A DNA stretch of 64,000 nt from Haematobacter missouriensis (GTDB lineage: Bacteria > Pseudomonadota > Alphaproteobacteria > Rhodobacterales > Rhodobacteraceae), in NCBI RefSeq assembly GCF_000740775.1, contig NZ_JFGS01000017.1:21561-85560 (forward strand), written 5' to 3'. A program made the position numbers and the translations under genes. A model generated the notes under the pieces. The model did no database searches. It saw nothing but the letters and a program-made list of their open reading frames with translations, and was not told the DNA's origin. Position 1 is the stretch's first letter. Every line of letters begins with the position of its first letter. Below are positions 1-7,170 of the stretch, piece by piece.

Positions 1-192
1 GGCTTTTTAGCCAGCAAGCTATTGATAAGTCACAACTTACTTATGCTTTGGTCTGGCCGGAATGGAGGAGGGAATGCAGGGATGAGGCATCGGGCTGGAC
101 GAGCAACGCGCGCATACTGGAACGAATTTTAACTACGGGAGTTACATACTCGCAGTGGACAGTTCGAGATTTTTGCGCTACGGGTTTTACGC

Positions 193-588
193 ATGATGAC
201 CGAACATCAGATGCACTGCGTTATCGAAACGCACAACTTCGCGGATGCAGCCAAAGAGGTTGGTCTGGACGAAGAAGATAGGCGCAGGATCACCCTCTAT
301 CTGTCGGCAAACCCGACAGCGGGCGACCTGATCAAAGAAACGGGAGGAGCCCGCAAGTTGCGCTTCCCGTTTAGAGGACGAGGAAAAAGCGGCGGGGTTA
401 GGGTCATCACCTACTACGCTGCGGACGACGTGCCGGTGTTCCTTCTGGATGTCTACGACAAGACGGTGAAAATCAACTTGTCGAAGGCTGAAAGGAACGC
501 GTTGAGGGTTGAACTGGCTAAGATGGCTGACACGTATCGCGCGAATAACCAAGAAAAAATACGCGCACTAAAGAGGATGGAGAGTTAG
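193..588 (+). CDS. RelE/HigB-type toxin of a type II toxin-antitoxin pair
   Basis: The 131-residue product has the compact basic layout of RelE/ParE-superfamily toxins. Its N-terminal helices are followed by a beta region carrying KLRFPF (about 57-62), GVRVITYY (about 69-76) and VFLLDVYDK (about 82-90), the usual spot for HigB-like mRNA interferases that cleave mRNA at the ribosome. The next gene starts at the base after its stop codon and encodes a helix-turn-helix protein, giving the toxin-first order typical of HigBA. Two consecutive ATGs are possible starts; no strong ribosome-binding site precedes either. The pair sits at the outer part of the element and may act in its maintenance or in phage exclusion. 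The toxin assignment is by fold-like pattern only; catalytic residues were not verified. Confidence 0.75.
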   Translation: MMTEHQMHCVIETHNFADAAKEVGLDEEDRRRITLYLSANPTAGDLIKETGGARKLRFPFRGRGKSGGVRVITYYAADDVPVFLLDVYDKTVKINLSKAERNALRVELAKMADTYRANNQEKIRALKRMES

Positions 589-906
589 ATGACTAAAGTG
601 GGGGAAAGGCTTCTTCGCGCAGCTCGTGAGGCGAACGAGATCGCTGCTGGCCGCAGCGAACCGGCAAGCCTTTACGTCCCTGCGGATGTCGACGTGAAGG
701 CGATACGCACTTCGCTTGACCTCTCGCAGGAGGACTTCGCGACCGAGTTCGGCTTTAGCATTCACCAAATCCGGGATTGGGAGCAGAAGCGCCATAGGCC
801 GCTGGACGGCATGCGGGCGTATCTGATCATAATTGAGCAAGCGCCAGACCGAGTGCGTGAAATCTTGCGCGAAACCGCTGCCAGATCAAAGAGCCACGCA
901 GCCTGA
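589..906 (+). CDS. HigA-like helix-turn-helix antitoxin
   Basis: The 105-residue protein has an XRE-like helix-turn-helix around residues 44-75 (RTSLDLSQEDFATEFGF, then a recognition helix reading HQIRDWEQ). This is the signature of HigA/MqsA-type antitoxins, which bind both the toxin and the operon promoter. Its start codon abuts the stop of the upstream RelE/HigB-like gene, so the two are translated as one unit. An intrinsic terminator lies about 30 bases downstream. It most likely neutralises the toxin and autorepresses the pair. It could also contribute to regulation elsewhere in the element, but nothing here links it to the paired operators near 2.2 kb. Confidence 0.8.
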   Translation: MTKVGERLLRAAREANEIAAGRSEPASLYVPADVDVKAIRTSLDLSQEDFATEFGFSIHQIRDWEQKRHRPLDGMRAYLIIIEQAPDRVREILRETAARSKSHAA

Positions 907-937
907 CGGCGACTTATCATCAGCCTCACTGAGGCAT

Positions 938-964
938 AGCCCGCCCTCGCCCGGCGGGCTTTTT
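938..964 (+). terminator. Rho-independent terminator after the toxin-antitoxin pair
   Basis: A perfect 8-bp GC-rich stem (AGCCCGCC with GGCGGGCT), a 7-base loop and a run of T follow the antitoxin gene. It separates the rightward pair from the convergent RelA/SpoT-type gene. Confidence 0.85.
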
Positions 965-1005
965 CATGCCCCCCCCGCTGACAGTGCAACCCGTCGCAGC
1001 GGTGA

Positions 1006-2166
1006 TTAGCCAAATTGCGGGAGATCGACAGCCCCATGGTAGGTCCGGTGGAGCTTGCGGTTCTTCACCGCGCGAACAAGCATCGCAGTGAAGTGCGACA
1101 CGTCCAGATAAAAGTTCGGGAAGGCGCGTGGCAGGTCTCTGGCGGTATCTACGCTGACGATAACGGTCTGTCTCTGCTCATCCAGTTCGTCGTAGTCCTC
1201 ACCATTGACTGCGGTAATCTTCCCGGCCTGGTAGGCCGCCACGGTTCGAGATAGGGAATCCATCGAAAGCCGATACATCCATGCGTTGTCAGGCGAGCTC
1301 ACATAGTAGCTCATGCTGTCCCGTATGGCCTTGAGGAATGCCAGCGCGCCGAGCTCGCACTCCACTTCGCGAATGGCGCGGCAGAGCTGGCTTTGGGTCT
1401 GCGGGGCGGCTGGACGCAGGGGAACCCCATCGCAGAGCGCATAGTAATCGCTCATCAGCGCGAGCAGCAGCCGCCATCTGTCATCACCCCCGCCTGCCTT
1501 TAGGTCTTGGTTGAGCACAGCCCCGATGACTTCAACAGCGGTTGACCAAGAGTGTTGAAGCCGCGTCCGAACCTGTATTTCCAGCTTCTGGCCGCTGAAT
1601 TCTTCGGACTGTCCAACGCCCTCGAAGTTTAGAATGAGGTGTATGCCCCGGTAGCCGTCACTCTTCGGGCTGGACAGGTAGTCGCTATACCGATCCATAG
1701 TGCTTTTTGTGCTGCCGCCAGTGTAGCGGGCGACAACTTCGCCAAGGGTCAGCAGGCTAGGCATCACAGCCCGGCACCCGCCGAGGTCTTGCATTTGGCG
1801 CAGGTCGGTGCTCCCGCGCGTTAGCTTTTTCCTGATCGACGCCATGCGCTTCACGCGACCAGAGGTCACGAAGCCGCCCTTCGCAATGAAAGCAAGGCGC
1901 TTCCTCTCCACGATCATTGGCAGCGCGTGGGCCATGCGCCAGTTGTGTGCAATACGGAATGCCTCCAAGACTTCATCGCTGGTCTGGCTGCCGTCGGGCA
2001 AGTCTTCGGAAAGTATCTTTCCGGCCCTCTTGATCTGCCCGAATGAGTAAATACGCTTCGGATAGTCAGCCACGGGAATGCTCGACATGAAATGGTCGGC
2101 ATCATCCTCCCCGCCTAAAACCTGATTCTGCAAGGCCCCGTAGCGGGCTAATTGGCCTGTATCCAT
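1006..2166 (-). CDS. RelA/SpoT-synthetase-domain protein, candidate prophage-borne toxic or defence alarmone synthetase
   Basis: The 386-residue protein has the RelA/SpoT nucleotidyltransferase core at about residues 85-215. Visible motifs are RVKRMASIRKK (104-114, ATP/basic loop), QDLGGCRAVM (126-135), GYRGIH (171-176, matching the YRSxH substrate motif) and EIQVRTRLQHSW (195-206). It lacks an HD hydrolase domain at the N-terminus and TGS/ACT domains at the C-terminus, so it is a single-domain synthetase with an all-alpha C-terminal extension of about 170 residues. Proteins of this kind make (p)ppGpp or related products; prophage-encoded relatives such as toxSAS/CapRel instead pyrophosphorylate tRNA 3' ends and abort phage growth. 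It is a lone leftward gene among rightward early genes, as morons often are. The activity (alarmone synthesis or tRNA modification) is not resolved here, and no adjacent antitoxin on the same strand is seen. Confidence 0.8.
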   Translation of the reverse strand: MDTGQLARYGALQNQVLGGEDDADHFMSSIPVADYPKRIYSFGQIKRAGKILSEDLPDGSQTSDEVLEAFRIAHNWRMAHALPMIVERKRLAFIAKGGFVTSGRVKRMASIRKKLTRGSTDLRQMQDLGGCRAVMPSLLTLGEVVARYTGGSTKSTMDRYSDYLSSPKSDGYRGIHLILNFEGVGQSEEFSGQKLEIQVRTRLQHSWSTAVEVIGAVLNQDLKAGGGDDRWRLLLALMSDYYALCDGVPLRPAAPQTQSQLCRAIREVECELGALAFLKAIRDSMSYYVSSPDNAWMYRLSMDSLSRTVAAYQAGKITAVNGEDYDELDEQRQTVIVSVDTARDLPRAFPNFYLDVSHFTAMLVRAVKNRKLHRTYHGAVDLPQFG

Positions 2167-2209
2167 AGAGTGATTCTCTCACGTCCCGGCGCGCGGGGCA
2201 ACTTTTTAC

Positions 2210-2260
2210 AGGACAAATGTCCCTTTTGTTATTGACAGGGACATTTGTCCCCTGCATAGT
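2210..2260 (+). promoter_or_regulatory. Early-operon promoter with two phage-type operator sites
   Basis: TTGACA (2232-2237) and CATAGT (2255-2260) are separated by 17 bases, a good sigma-70 promoter for the rightward operon. The spacer is filled by GGGACATTTGTCCC (2238-2251), and the inverted sequence GGACAAATGTCCC lies upstream at 2211-2223. Each site is nearly palindromic and the two are inverted copies, centre to centre about 27-28 bases. A dimeric repressor bound between -35 and -10 would shut the promoter off. The divergent RelA/SpoT-type gene starts 44 bases to the left and may share the control. The repressor itself is not recognised in the window. Confidence 0.75.
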
Positions 2261-2316
2261 CTGCCTCACACCCCGAGCGACACATGAGCCTCGGGAGCCA
2301 TGAGGGAGACACGCAG

Positions 2317-2457
2317 ATGACCGATGCCCTTCGCGCCCTGAATGAAGCCGCCTATGCCGCCGCTACGGAGGCCCGCAAGTCTGGCGACAAGCGCGCCACC
2401 GACCTGCGCAGGATCGACCTTGAGACAGACGCCCTCGTAGAGGGGCGCGCACAATGA
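2317..2457 (+). CDS. Small hypothetical protein, first gene of the early operon
   Basis: A 46-residue frame starts 9 bases after the Shine-Dalgarno-like GAGGGAG. Its stop overlaps the start of the next gene in an ATGA arrangement, which supports real translation. The product is charged and predicted helical, rich in Ala, Arg and Asp (MTDALRALNEAAYAAA onward), with no recognisable domain. It is the first coding unit downstream of the operator-controlled promoter, a position often used by phage regulators or inhibitors, but no function can be assigned. Confidence 0.6.
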   Translation: MTDALRALNEAAYAAATEARKSGDKRATDLRRIDLETDALVEGRAQ

Positions 2458-2816
2458 ACGCTCGTCCAGACCCGCTTGCCCTGATCTCGTCCCACGCCAG
2501 TGACGTGCTCTCCGCCCTGCTTTCACCCAAGCGCCCCCGCGATCCGGACTACGAATTCGATTTCGAGGTGGACGCCGACCCGGAGCACCTTGTCGTTCTG
2601 AAATTCGGCGGCGACGTGGATGGTGAAATCTGGCCCGTGTCCTGCGAGATCGACGGCATCGCGGACGCACCCGAGCTGCTCGTCACCGTATTCGGCCGCG
2701 AGGCATATGACCGCGCTATCGCTGCCGCCGAAGACTGGTGGGACGATAAAGGATGGGCCGCCGCCGAGCGCGATGCCGCCGACAACTGTAGCCAAATGTC
2801 CCGCTGGGATGACTGA
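2454..2816 (+). CDS. Hypothetical acidic phage protein
   Basis: The 120-residue product is strongly acidic. Its middle looks beta-rich (YEFDFEVDADPEHLVVLKF, then GEIWPVSCEIDGIA), followed by a helical C-terminal part with AAAEDWWDDKGW. The start overlaps the preceding small gene by four bases, so the two are translationally coupled. No known family is recognised. Acidic small proteins in phage early operons often mimic DNA or bind host factors, but that is only a possibility here. Confidence 0.7.
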   Translation: MNARPDPLALISSHASDVLSALLSPKRPRDPDYEFDFEVDADPEHLVVLKFGGDVDGEIWPVSCEIDGIADAPELLVTVFGREAYDRAIAAAEDWWDDKGWAAAERDAADNCSQMSRWDD

Positions 2817-2911
2817 CAGCATGCCCCCGCGCCAACTGTCCCGGCGCGGCAACTAGGCGGGGCTGTCACACGGTCCCGCCGATTTTCTCAAACCATTCTC
2901 CGGAGGCCACA

Positions 2912-4297
2912 ATGGCCAAGATCGACACACTGACCACGGAGCAGAGCGAAGAAATGCTGCGCTTCCGCGAGGAGTGCCGCGCTCTAGCTCTTGCCGACCC
3001 TGATGTCAGCGATGATGAAATGCGGCGTGTCGTCAAACGCATATATGCCGCGCGAGGGCAGAAAGAGCCGGGGGTTTTCATTTTCGATGACCCCGTGCAA
3101 TGCCTGTTGGCGCGGGCGATTCTTCGGAAAACCAAGGGCCAGCTCTGGGGACAGCTCAGGGACCAACTTGAGGGCCAGCTCTGGGGTCAGCTATGGGAAC
3201 AGCTAGAGGATCAGCTTTGGGACCAGATCAGGGGACAGCTCTGGGGTCAGCTATGGGAACAGCTAGAGGATCAGCTTTGGGACCAGATCAGGGGACAGCT
3301 CGATGAACGGCTCGGGGACCAACTCCGGGACCAGATCGAGGACCAACTTGGGGTCCAGCTAGAGGATCAGCTCCGGGTCCAGCTCGAGGGCCAGCTCGAG
3401 GGCCAGATCGGTGACCGGATCGAGGACCAGCTCTGGGTCCAGCTCGGGGGCCAGCTTTGGGGACAGATCGGGGAGCAGATCGAAGACCAACTTGGGGTCC
3501 AGCTAGAGGATCAGCTCCGGGTCCAGCTCGGGGGCCATCTCTGGGACCATCTCTGGGGCCAGCTCTGGGGCCAGCTTTGGGGACAGATCAAGGACCAGCT
3601 TGAAGGTCATCTCTGGAGCCAGATCGGCGGGAAGGATATATATGACACATTGTGGTTTTCGGGCGGCTCCGAATTCTATTGGGTCGCATTTTATAAGTAC
3701 ACACAGCAGATAGGCGTCAAATACACCACGGAGCAGTCTGAGGCTCTGGATGCGTGGCACGAATATGCCCGCCTGTGTGGCCCGATGTACGCCTACGATG
3801 GGGTGGCTTTCGTCAGCCGCCGCCCGAATGTGCTCTGCTTTGACGACAGGCAGCGACTGCACAGCGAAACCGGCGCGGCGATGGCGTTCCCAAGCGGATA
3901 TGCGCTGCATGCGTGGCATGGCGTCCGGGTGCCTGCGCACTGGATCGAGAACCGGGAGTCTTTGCTCGCTCAAGAAGTGATGGCGACGCAGAACCTCGAG
4001 GTTCGTCGTGCTGGCATCGAAATCATGGGGTGGGCGAAAATTCTTGACCAGCTTCAAGGCCGACTGGTTGGGGCAGACGACGACCCGGAAATAGGCTCAG
4101 TAATCGAATTGCGCCTTCCCGACCTTGATAGAGCGCACCTTTTCCTCCGCGTTCGCTGCGCAACGGGCCGAGATTTCGCGCTCTGCCTGCCGCCCGATTT
4201 CAGCGCAACGAGGGGCTATTCCCTCCCGCATTGCGCACAGGCATTCCTCACCGGTCTAACCCCCTCCGAATGGCGGAAACCATCCATAACAGCCTGA
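2912..4297 (+). CDS. Tetrapeptide-repeat protein with DUF6745-like C-terminal domain
   Basis: The 461-residue product has three parts. Residues 1-74 form a helical head. Residues about 75-241 are some 41 tandem tetrapeptides of the form x-Q-L/I-x (such as GQLWGQLWEQLEDQLW). The C-terminal region, about 245-461, carries YTTEQSEALDAWHEYARLCG, LHSETGAA and YALHAWHGVRVP, which I recognise as the DUF6745 type found in scattered bacteria and phages, function unknown. CCGGAGG lies 8 bases before the ATG. At DNA level the repeat block has an exact 60-bp tandem duplication (3181-3240 and 3241-3300) and an exact 46-bp repeat (3341-3386 and 3485-3530), so the array changes length by slippage or recombination. 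The next gene is a probable partner. The repeat could form a solenoid or long helix; the structure is not known to me. Confidence 0.75.
   Translation: MAKIDTLTTEQSEEMLRFREECRALALADPDVSDDEMRRVVKRIYAARGQKEPGVFIFDDPVQCLLARAILRKTKGQLWGQLRDQLEGQLWGQLWEQLEDQLWDQIRGQLWGQLWEQLEDQLWDQIRGQLDERLGDQLRDQIEDQLGVQLEDQLRVQLEGQLEGQIGDRIEDQLWVQLGGQLWGQIGEQIEDQLGVQLEDQLRVQLGGHLWDHLWGQLWGQLWGQIKDQLEGHLWSQIGGKDIYDTLWFSGGSEFYWVAFYKYTQQIGVKYTTEQSEALDAWHEYARLCGPMYAYDGVAFVSRRPNVLCFDDRQRLHSETGAAMAFPSGYALHAWHGVRVPAHWIENRESLLAQEVMATQNLEVRRAGIEIMGWAKILDQLQGRLVGADDDPEIGSVIELRLPDLDRAHLFLRVRCATGRDFALCLPPDFSATRGYSLPHCAQAFLTGLTPSEWRKPSITA
3120..3632 (+). repeat. In-frame 12-bp-unit tandem repeat array
   Basis: About 41 degenerate 12-bp units coding x-Q-L/I-x fill this part of the DUF6745-like gene. 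Higher-order copies include a perfect 60-bp duplication (five units) and a perfect 46-bp repeat with starts 144 bases (twelve units) apart. All length steps are multiples of 12, so the reading frame is always kept. Confidence 0.9.
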
Positions 4298-4309
4298 AAA
4301 GGAAAGAAA

Positions 4310-4657
4310 ATGGAATTCTATGCACGTCAAGGTGAAGTCACGATCATCCGTATCCCGGATGGACCGCTGCCAAGCTGGCCGGAGCTTGGGTTGCAGGGCG
4401 GACACCTGATCGTAGGACCCTCCGAAACGCACCACCATCACGTCATCGAACGGCCGTCTGCTGTACGGATCGTGGCAAAGCCCGGCTCTGGCGCGATGAC
4501 AGTGCTGCGGATGATCGTGAAGGAGCCGACGCGGGTCATCCACCTGCGCGGCCATGACACCCACCGTCCCGTGGACCTGCCACCCGGAAGCTACGAAATC
4601 CGGGGGCAGCAGGAATACGACCCGTACGCCGAAGCGGTTCGCCGCGCTGCCGACTGA
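4310..4657 (+). CDS. Small His-rich protein, probable partner of the DUF6745-like gene
   Basis: The 115-residue protein begins 12 bases after the repeat-protein gene. It contains a GPSETHHHHVIE stretch (about 37-48), a hydrophobic core with VRIVAKPG, then LRGHDTHRPVDLPPGSYEIR and a C-terminal QQEYDPYAEAVRRAAD. My recollection is that small proteins with this HHHV...H...LP-G-Y-x-V...Q-x-EYDP layout often lie beside DUF6745 genes in other bacteria, which would make a conserved two-gene unit; I cannot verify that here. The His cluster plus later conserved His residues suggests metal binding, perhaps in a cupin-like beta barrel, but the activity is unknown. Confidence 0.7.
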   Translation: MEFYARQGEVTIIRIPDGPLPSWPELGLQGGHLIVGPSETHHHHVIERPSAVRIVAKPGSGAMTVLRMIVKEPTRVIHLRGHDTHRPVDLPPGSYEIRGQQEYDPYAEAVRRAAD

Positions 4658-4762
4658 CACCCCCGCCCCTGCCTGTCCACGGCTCGCCCAGCTGGCAGGG
4701 GCCACCACGGACGCTTCGCCCGCCGCCGCGAAGCCAAGCGCCCTTTAGTAAGGAGGCAAAGA

Positions 4763-5455
4763 ATGAACGCTGTTACCAAGCATGACGCGCCGAAGATTGC
4801 CGTCCACAAGAACGTCTACATGGCGCTCGCCGCCGCACAAATGGAGATGGGAACCGTCACAAAGGGGGCGGTTAACAGAGCATTCACAAGCCGTTATGCC
4901 GACCTCGCGGACGTTATGCAGGCTGTTCTCCCGGCCCTTAACGCGAACGGGCTGGCCCTGTTACACACTTTTGTCGACGGGTCTGCGGCTATGCGTACCA
5001 CCCTCATCCATGGGGAGAGCGAAACACGCATCGAGTGCGATGTGCCGCTTATCGTCACGAAGAACGACATGCAGGGCATGAAGTCCGCAACGACCTACGC
5101 CAAGCGTATTGGCACGGAGAGCGTTACGGGGGTCGCCCCGGATGACGACGACGGGAACGCCGCAGTCAAGGCCGCGCCGCAGAGGCTTGAGCCGCCGAAA
5201 TCGGATCCAGAATTCAACCCCGCAGGATGCCGGGATCGTCTGATCTCCGCAATCAGCAGGCGCACCACAAAAGAAGCTCTGACCGATCTTTGGAACAAGG
5301 AAAAGGGAGCGCGCGTAGCGCTGAAAGAGGCTGATGAGCCGAAGTATCTGGAATTCGTCGCGGCGTTCAAGGCGGCTGGCGAGAAAGCTCACGCCGACCC
5401 CGCCCGCCAAGCCCCCAGCCTCGCCGACAATATCGGCGATGAAATCCCCTACTAG
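4763..5455 (+). CDS. erf: ERF-family single-strand annealing recombinase
   Basis: The 230-residue product matches the ERF superfamily, which promotes annealing of complementary single strands during phage recombination and genome circularisation. Residues 17-130 show the expected helix NVYMALAAAQMEM, the FTSRYADLADVMQAVLPALNANGL segment in two stretches, and the TYAKRIGTESVTGV region (about 112-125). It is preceded by a strong AAGGAGG site. SSB, a coiled-coil protein and a Ref-type nuclease follow in the same operon, forming a recombination module. The C-terminal 90 residues are variable and charged, as usual for the family. Confidence 0.9.
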   Translation: MNAVTKHDAPKIAVHKNVYMALAAAQMEMGTVTKGAVNRAFTSRYADLADVMQAVLPALNANGLALLHTFVDGSAAMRTTLIHGESETRIECDVPLIVTKNDMQGMKSATTYAKRIGTESVTGVAPDDDDGNAAVKAAPQRLEPPKSDPEFNPAGCRDRLISAISRRTTKEALTDLWNKEKGARVALKEADEPKYLEFVAAFKAAGEKAHADPARQAPSLADNIGDEIPY

Positions 5456-5464
5456 GTGTCCACG

Positions 5465-6169
5465 ATGAACGAGATGAATCCGCGCGCTGTAGTCGGAAAC
5501 AACAATCCCCCAGATCCCATGGACGAGGCGCTCACCCCTTTCGGTGATGCCATTTCGGAAGCCGAGAACTGGCTGGACGGGGAGCCAGTCACAAACGAAA
5601 GCCAGATGAAGGCGGTGGACAAGCTGGCGAAGGACATTCGCTCCGCTCGCCGCGCACTGGACGATGCCAAGAAGTCGGCGACTGCCCCGCTGCATGATGC
5701 GTGGAAGGCGGAGATTGCCCGCTGGAAGCCGACCGAGGATGACTTGGACCGGATACAGAAGGGCCTTGCTTCCATCTCGAACGATTTCAAGAAAAAACTG
5801 GCGGCTGAAAGGGCAGCGGAGGAACGCGCTACCCGCATCGCGGCGGAGGAAGCCGCTCGGGTCGCCCGCGAAGCGGCGATGAAAGCCGATGATGGCAACA
5901 TCGAGGAACAGCGCCAAGCAGCCGCCGCGCAAACCGCCGCAGAGCAAGCGCAGCGGGACGCCCGCGCCGCATCCAAGGCCAATGACGTGAAGGGCCTGCG
6001 TACAGTCACGCGATATGAAATCACCGATCATCGCGCCCTGCTGAACTGGATCGCGCGCAATGCCCGGGACGACATAACGGCGTTCATCGAAGAATGGGCG
6101 CGGCGCAATCACAAGACTTATCGCAATGCCGATGGGTTGCGCGTGTGGGATGAGAAGGAGGCTAACTGA
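5465..6169 (+). CDS. Coiled-coil protein of the phage recombination module
   Basis: From the chosen ATG the product is 234 residues. The middle (about 50-180) is a long charged coiled coil rich in Ala, Glu, Lys and Arg ([20 protein letters not shown]). It ends with a conserved-looking globular tail ([29 protein letters not shown]). An upstream GTG at 5456 is in frame, but the AGGTG overlapping it fits as the ribosome-binding site for the ATG at 5465. The gene lies between erf and ssb and its stop overlaps the ssb start (TGATG). This placement suggests a role with single-stranded DNA, such as accessory loading or nuclease regulation; the family has no name I can give with certainty. Confidence 0.75.
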   Translation: MNEMNPRAVVGNNNPPDPMDEALTPFGDAISEAENWLDGEPVTNESQMKAVDKLAKDIRSARRALDDAKKSATAPLHDAWKAEIARWKPTEDDLDRIQKGLASISNDFKKKLAAERAAEERATRIAAEEAARVAREAAMKADDGNIEEQRQAAAAQTAAEQAQRDARAASKANDVKGLRTVTRYEITDHRALLNWIARNARDDITAFIEEWARRNHKTYRNADGLRVWDEKEAN

Positions 6170-6645
6170 TGGCTGGATCGGTCAACAAGGTTATTCTGGT
6201 CGGCAATCTGGGCCGCGACCCGGAAGTCAGGAGCTTCCAGAACGGCGGCAAGGTCTGCAACCTGCGGATCGCCACCAGCGAGACATGGCGCGACAAGTCC
6301 AGCGGAGAGCGCAAAGAGCGCACGGAATGGCACGCCATCAGCATCATGTCCGACCCGCTGGTCAAGATCGCCGAGCAATATCTCCGCAAAGGGTCCAAGG
6401 TCTATATCGAGGGCCAGCTTGAAACGCGCAAGTGGCAGGACCAGTCAGGCCAGGACCGCTATTCCACGGAAATCGTCCTTCGCCCGTTCCGCGGTGAGCT
6501 GACGCTTCTCGACGGCCCGCATCGCGAGGACAGCCAGCGCGGCACGTCAGACGGCTACGACTCAGGCAGCTATGGCGGCGGATACGCGGCTGGCGGGCGT
6601 CCGTCCGTCGGTCTGGACGATGACCTAGATTCTATCCCATTCTGA
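6169..6645 (+). CDS. ssb: Phage single-stranded DNA-binding protein
   Basis: The 158-residue product is a typical bacterial-type SSB. An OB fold spans residues 1-112 with [17 protein letters not shown] at the start, WHAISIM and [16 protein letters not shown] Gly/Tyr-rich linker follows, and the acidic tail ends in DDDLDSIPF, the tip that docks SSB partners such as RecO, RecQ and PriA. Its start overlaps the previous stop by one base. Located after erf, it serves the element's own replication and recombination rather than the host housekeeping set, although it could complement it. Confidence 0.95.
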   Translation: MAGSVNKVILVGNLGRDPEVRSFQNGGKVCNLRIATSETWRDKSSGERKERTEWHAISIMSDPLVKIAEQYLRKGSKVYIEGQLETRKWQDQSGQDRYSTEIVLRPFRGELTLLDGPHREDSQRGTSDGYDSGSYGGGYAAGGRPSVGLDDDLDSIPF

Positions 6646-6655
6646 GGTCAGCGCC

Positions 6656-6982
6656 ATGAACAAGCCATGCAACGCGCAATCCGCCAATAAAACAAAGAAG
6701 GGTCCGTGGTCGGAAAGTGAGGACGTGTTCCTCCTGACCTACATCGGAGTAGACCCTGACTATCTCGCCACCCACGACCTCGGGCGGGCGCACGGCGCTG
6801 GGTCTAATCGCGCAAAGAAATTGGCAGACACGGGAGCGGCAGCCGCGTTTGCTCGCCACCGTATTTCATACCTGCATTTCCTAAAGCTCGCGGGCCATCT
6901 CAGGTCTGAGTTCGCTGAGGTTGCGGCTTCGGATGAGATGGAACAATGGCACCATTTTCTTGGCGCCGAGGTGCGGAAATGA
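6656..6982 (+). CDS. Hypothetical protein with Myb/SANT-like N-terminal motif
   Basis: The 108-residue product starts after a GAGGT site. Residues 15-55 (KGPWSESEDVFLLTYIG, followed by a GRAHGAGSNRAKKL helix) resemble the tryptophan-anchored three-helix layout of Myb/SANT or related helix-turn-helix DNA-binding domains. The C-terminal half is helical. Its stop overlaps the start of the next gene (ATGA). A DNA-binding or regulatory role in the early operon is plausible, but the similarity is by pattern only and no phage family is recognised. Confidence 0.65.
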   Translation: MNKPCNAQSANKTKKGPWSESEDVFLLTYIGVDPDYLATHDLGRAHGAGSNRAKKLADTGAAAAFARHRISYLHFLKLAGHLRSEFAEVAASDEMEQWHHFLGAEVRK

Positions 6983-7170
6983 CCGATCAGGACATGCTTT
7001 CCGCCATCCAGCAAGCCCGTCAGGAAACCGGCTGGCACACGCCGTCGCTCCTGGTTGATTTTGTGCTGGCGAAGATCGACCCAGACACCGACGACGACCA
7101 CGCCGAACACCTGCGGGCACAGGCTAACCGGGTGCTGTTAGAGGCTGAAAGGTTGTGGGGGGCACGGTGA
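6979..7170 (+). CDS. Small hypothetical phage protein
   Basis: The 63-residue helical product (MTDQDMLSAIQQARQETGW onward) is coupled on both sides. Its ATG overlaps the previous stop, and its own TGA overlaps the ATG of the following gene. An in-frame start further upstream would lie inside the previous gene, so the coupled ATG is preferred. No domain is recognised. Confidence 0.65.
   Translation: MTDQDMLSAIQQARQETGWHTPSLLVDFVLAKIDPDTDDDHAEHLRAQANRVLLEAERLWGAR

Noticed and set aside
48..281. A 77-codon frame before the toxin gene
   Set aside because: Trp/Arg-rich product without similarity, no ribosome-binding site, and it overlaps the toxin gene in another frame.
3140..3620. CRISPR-like periodic repeats
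   Set aside because: Period is 12 bases with no unique spacers, and it lies in frame within a protein gene coding x-Q-L/I-x units.
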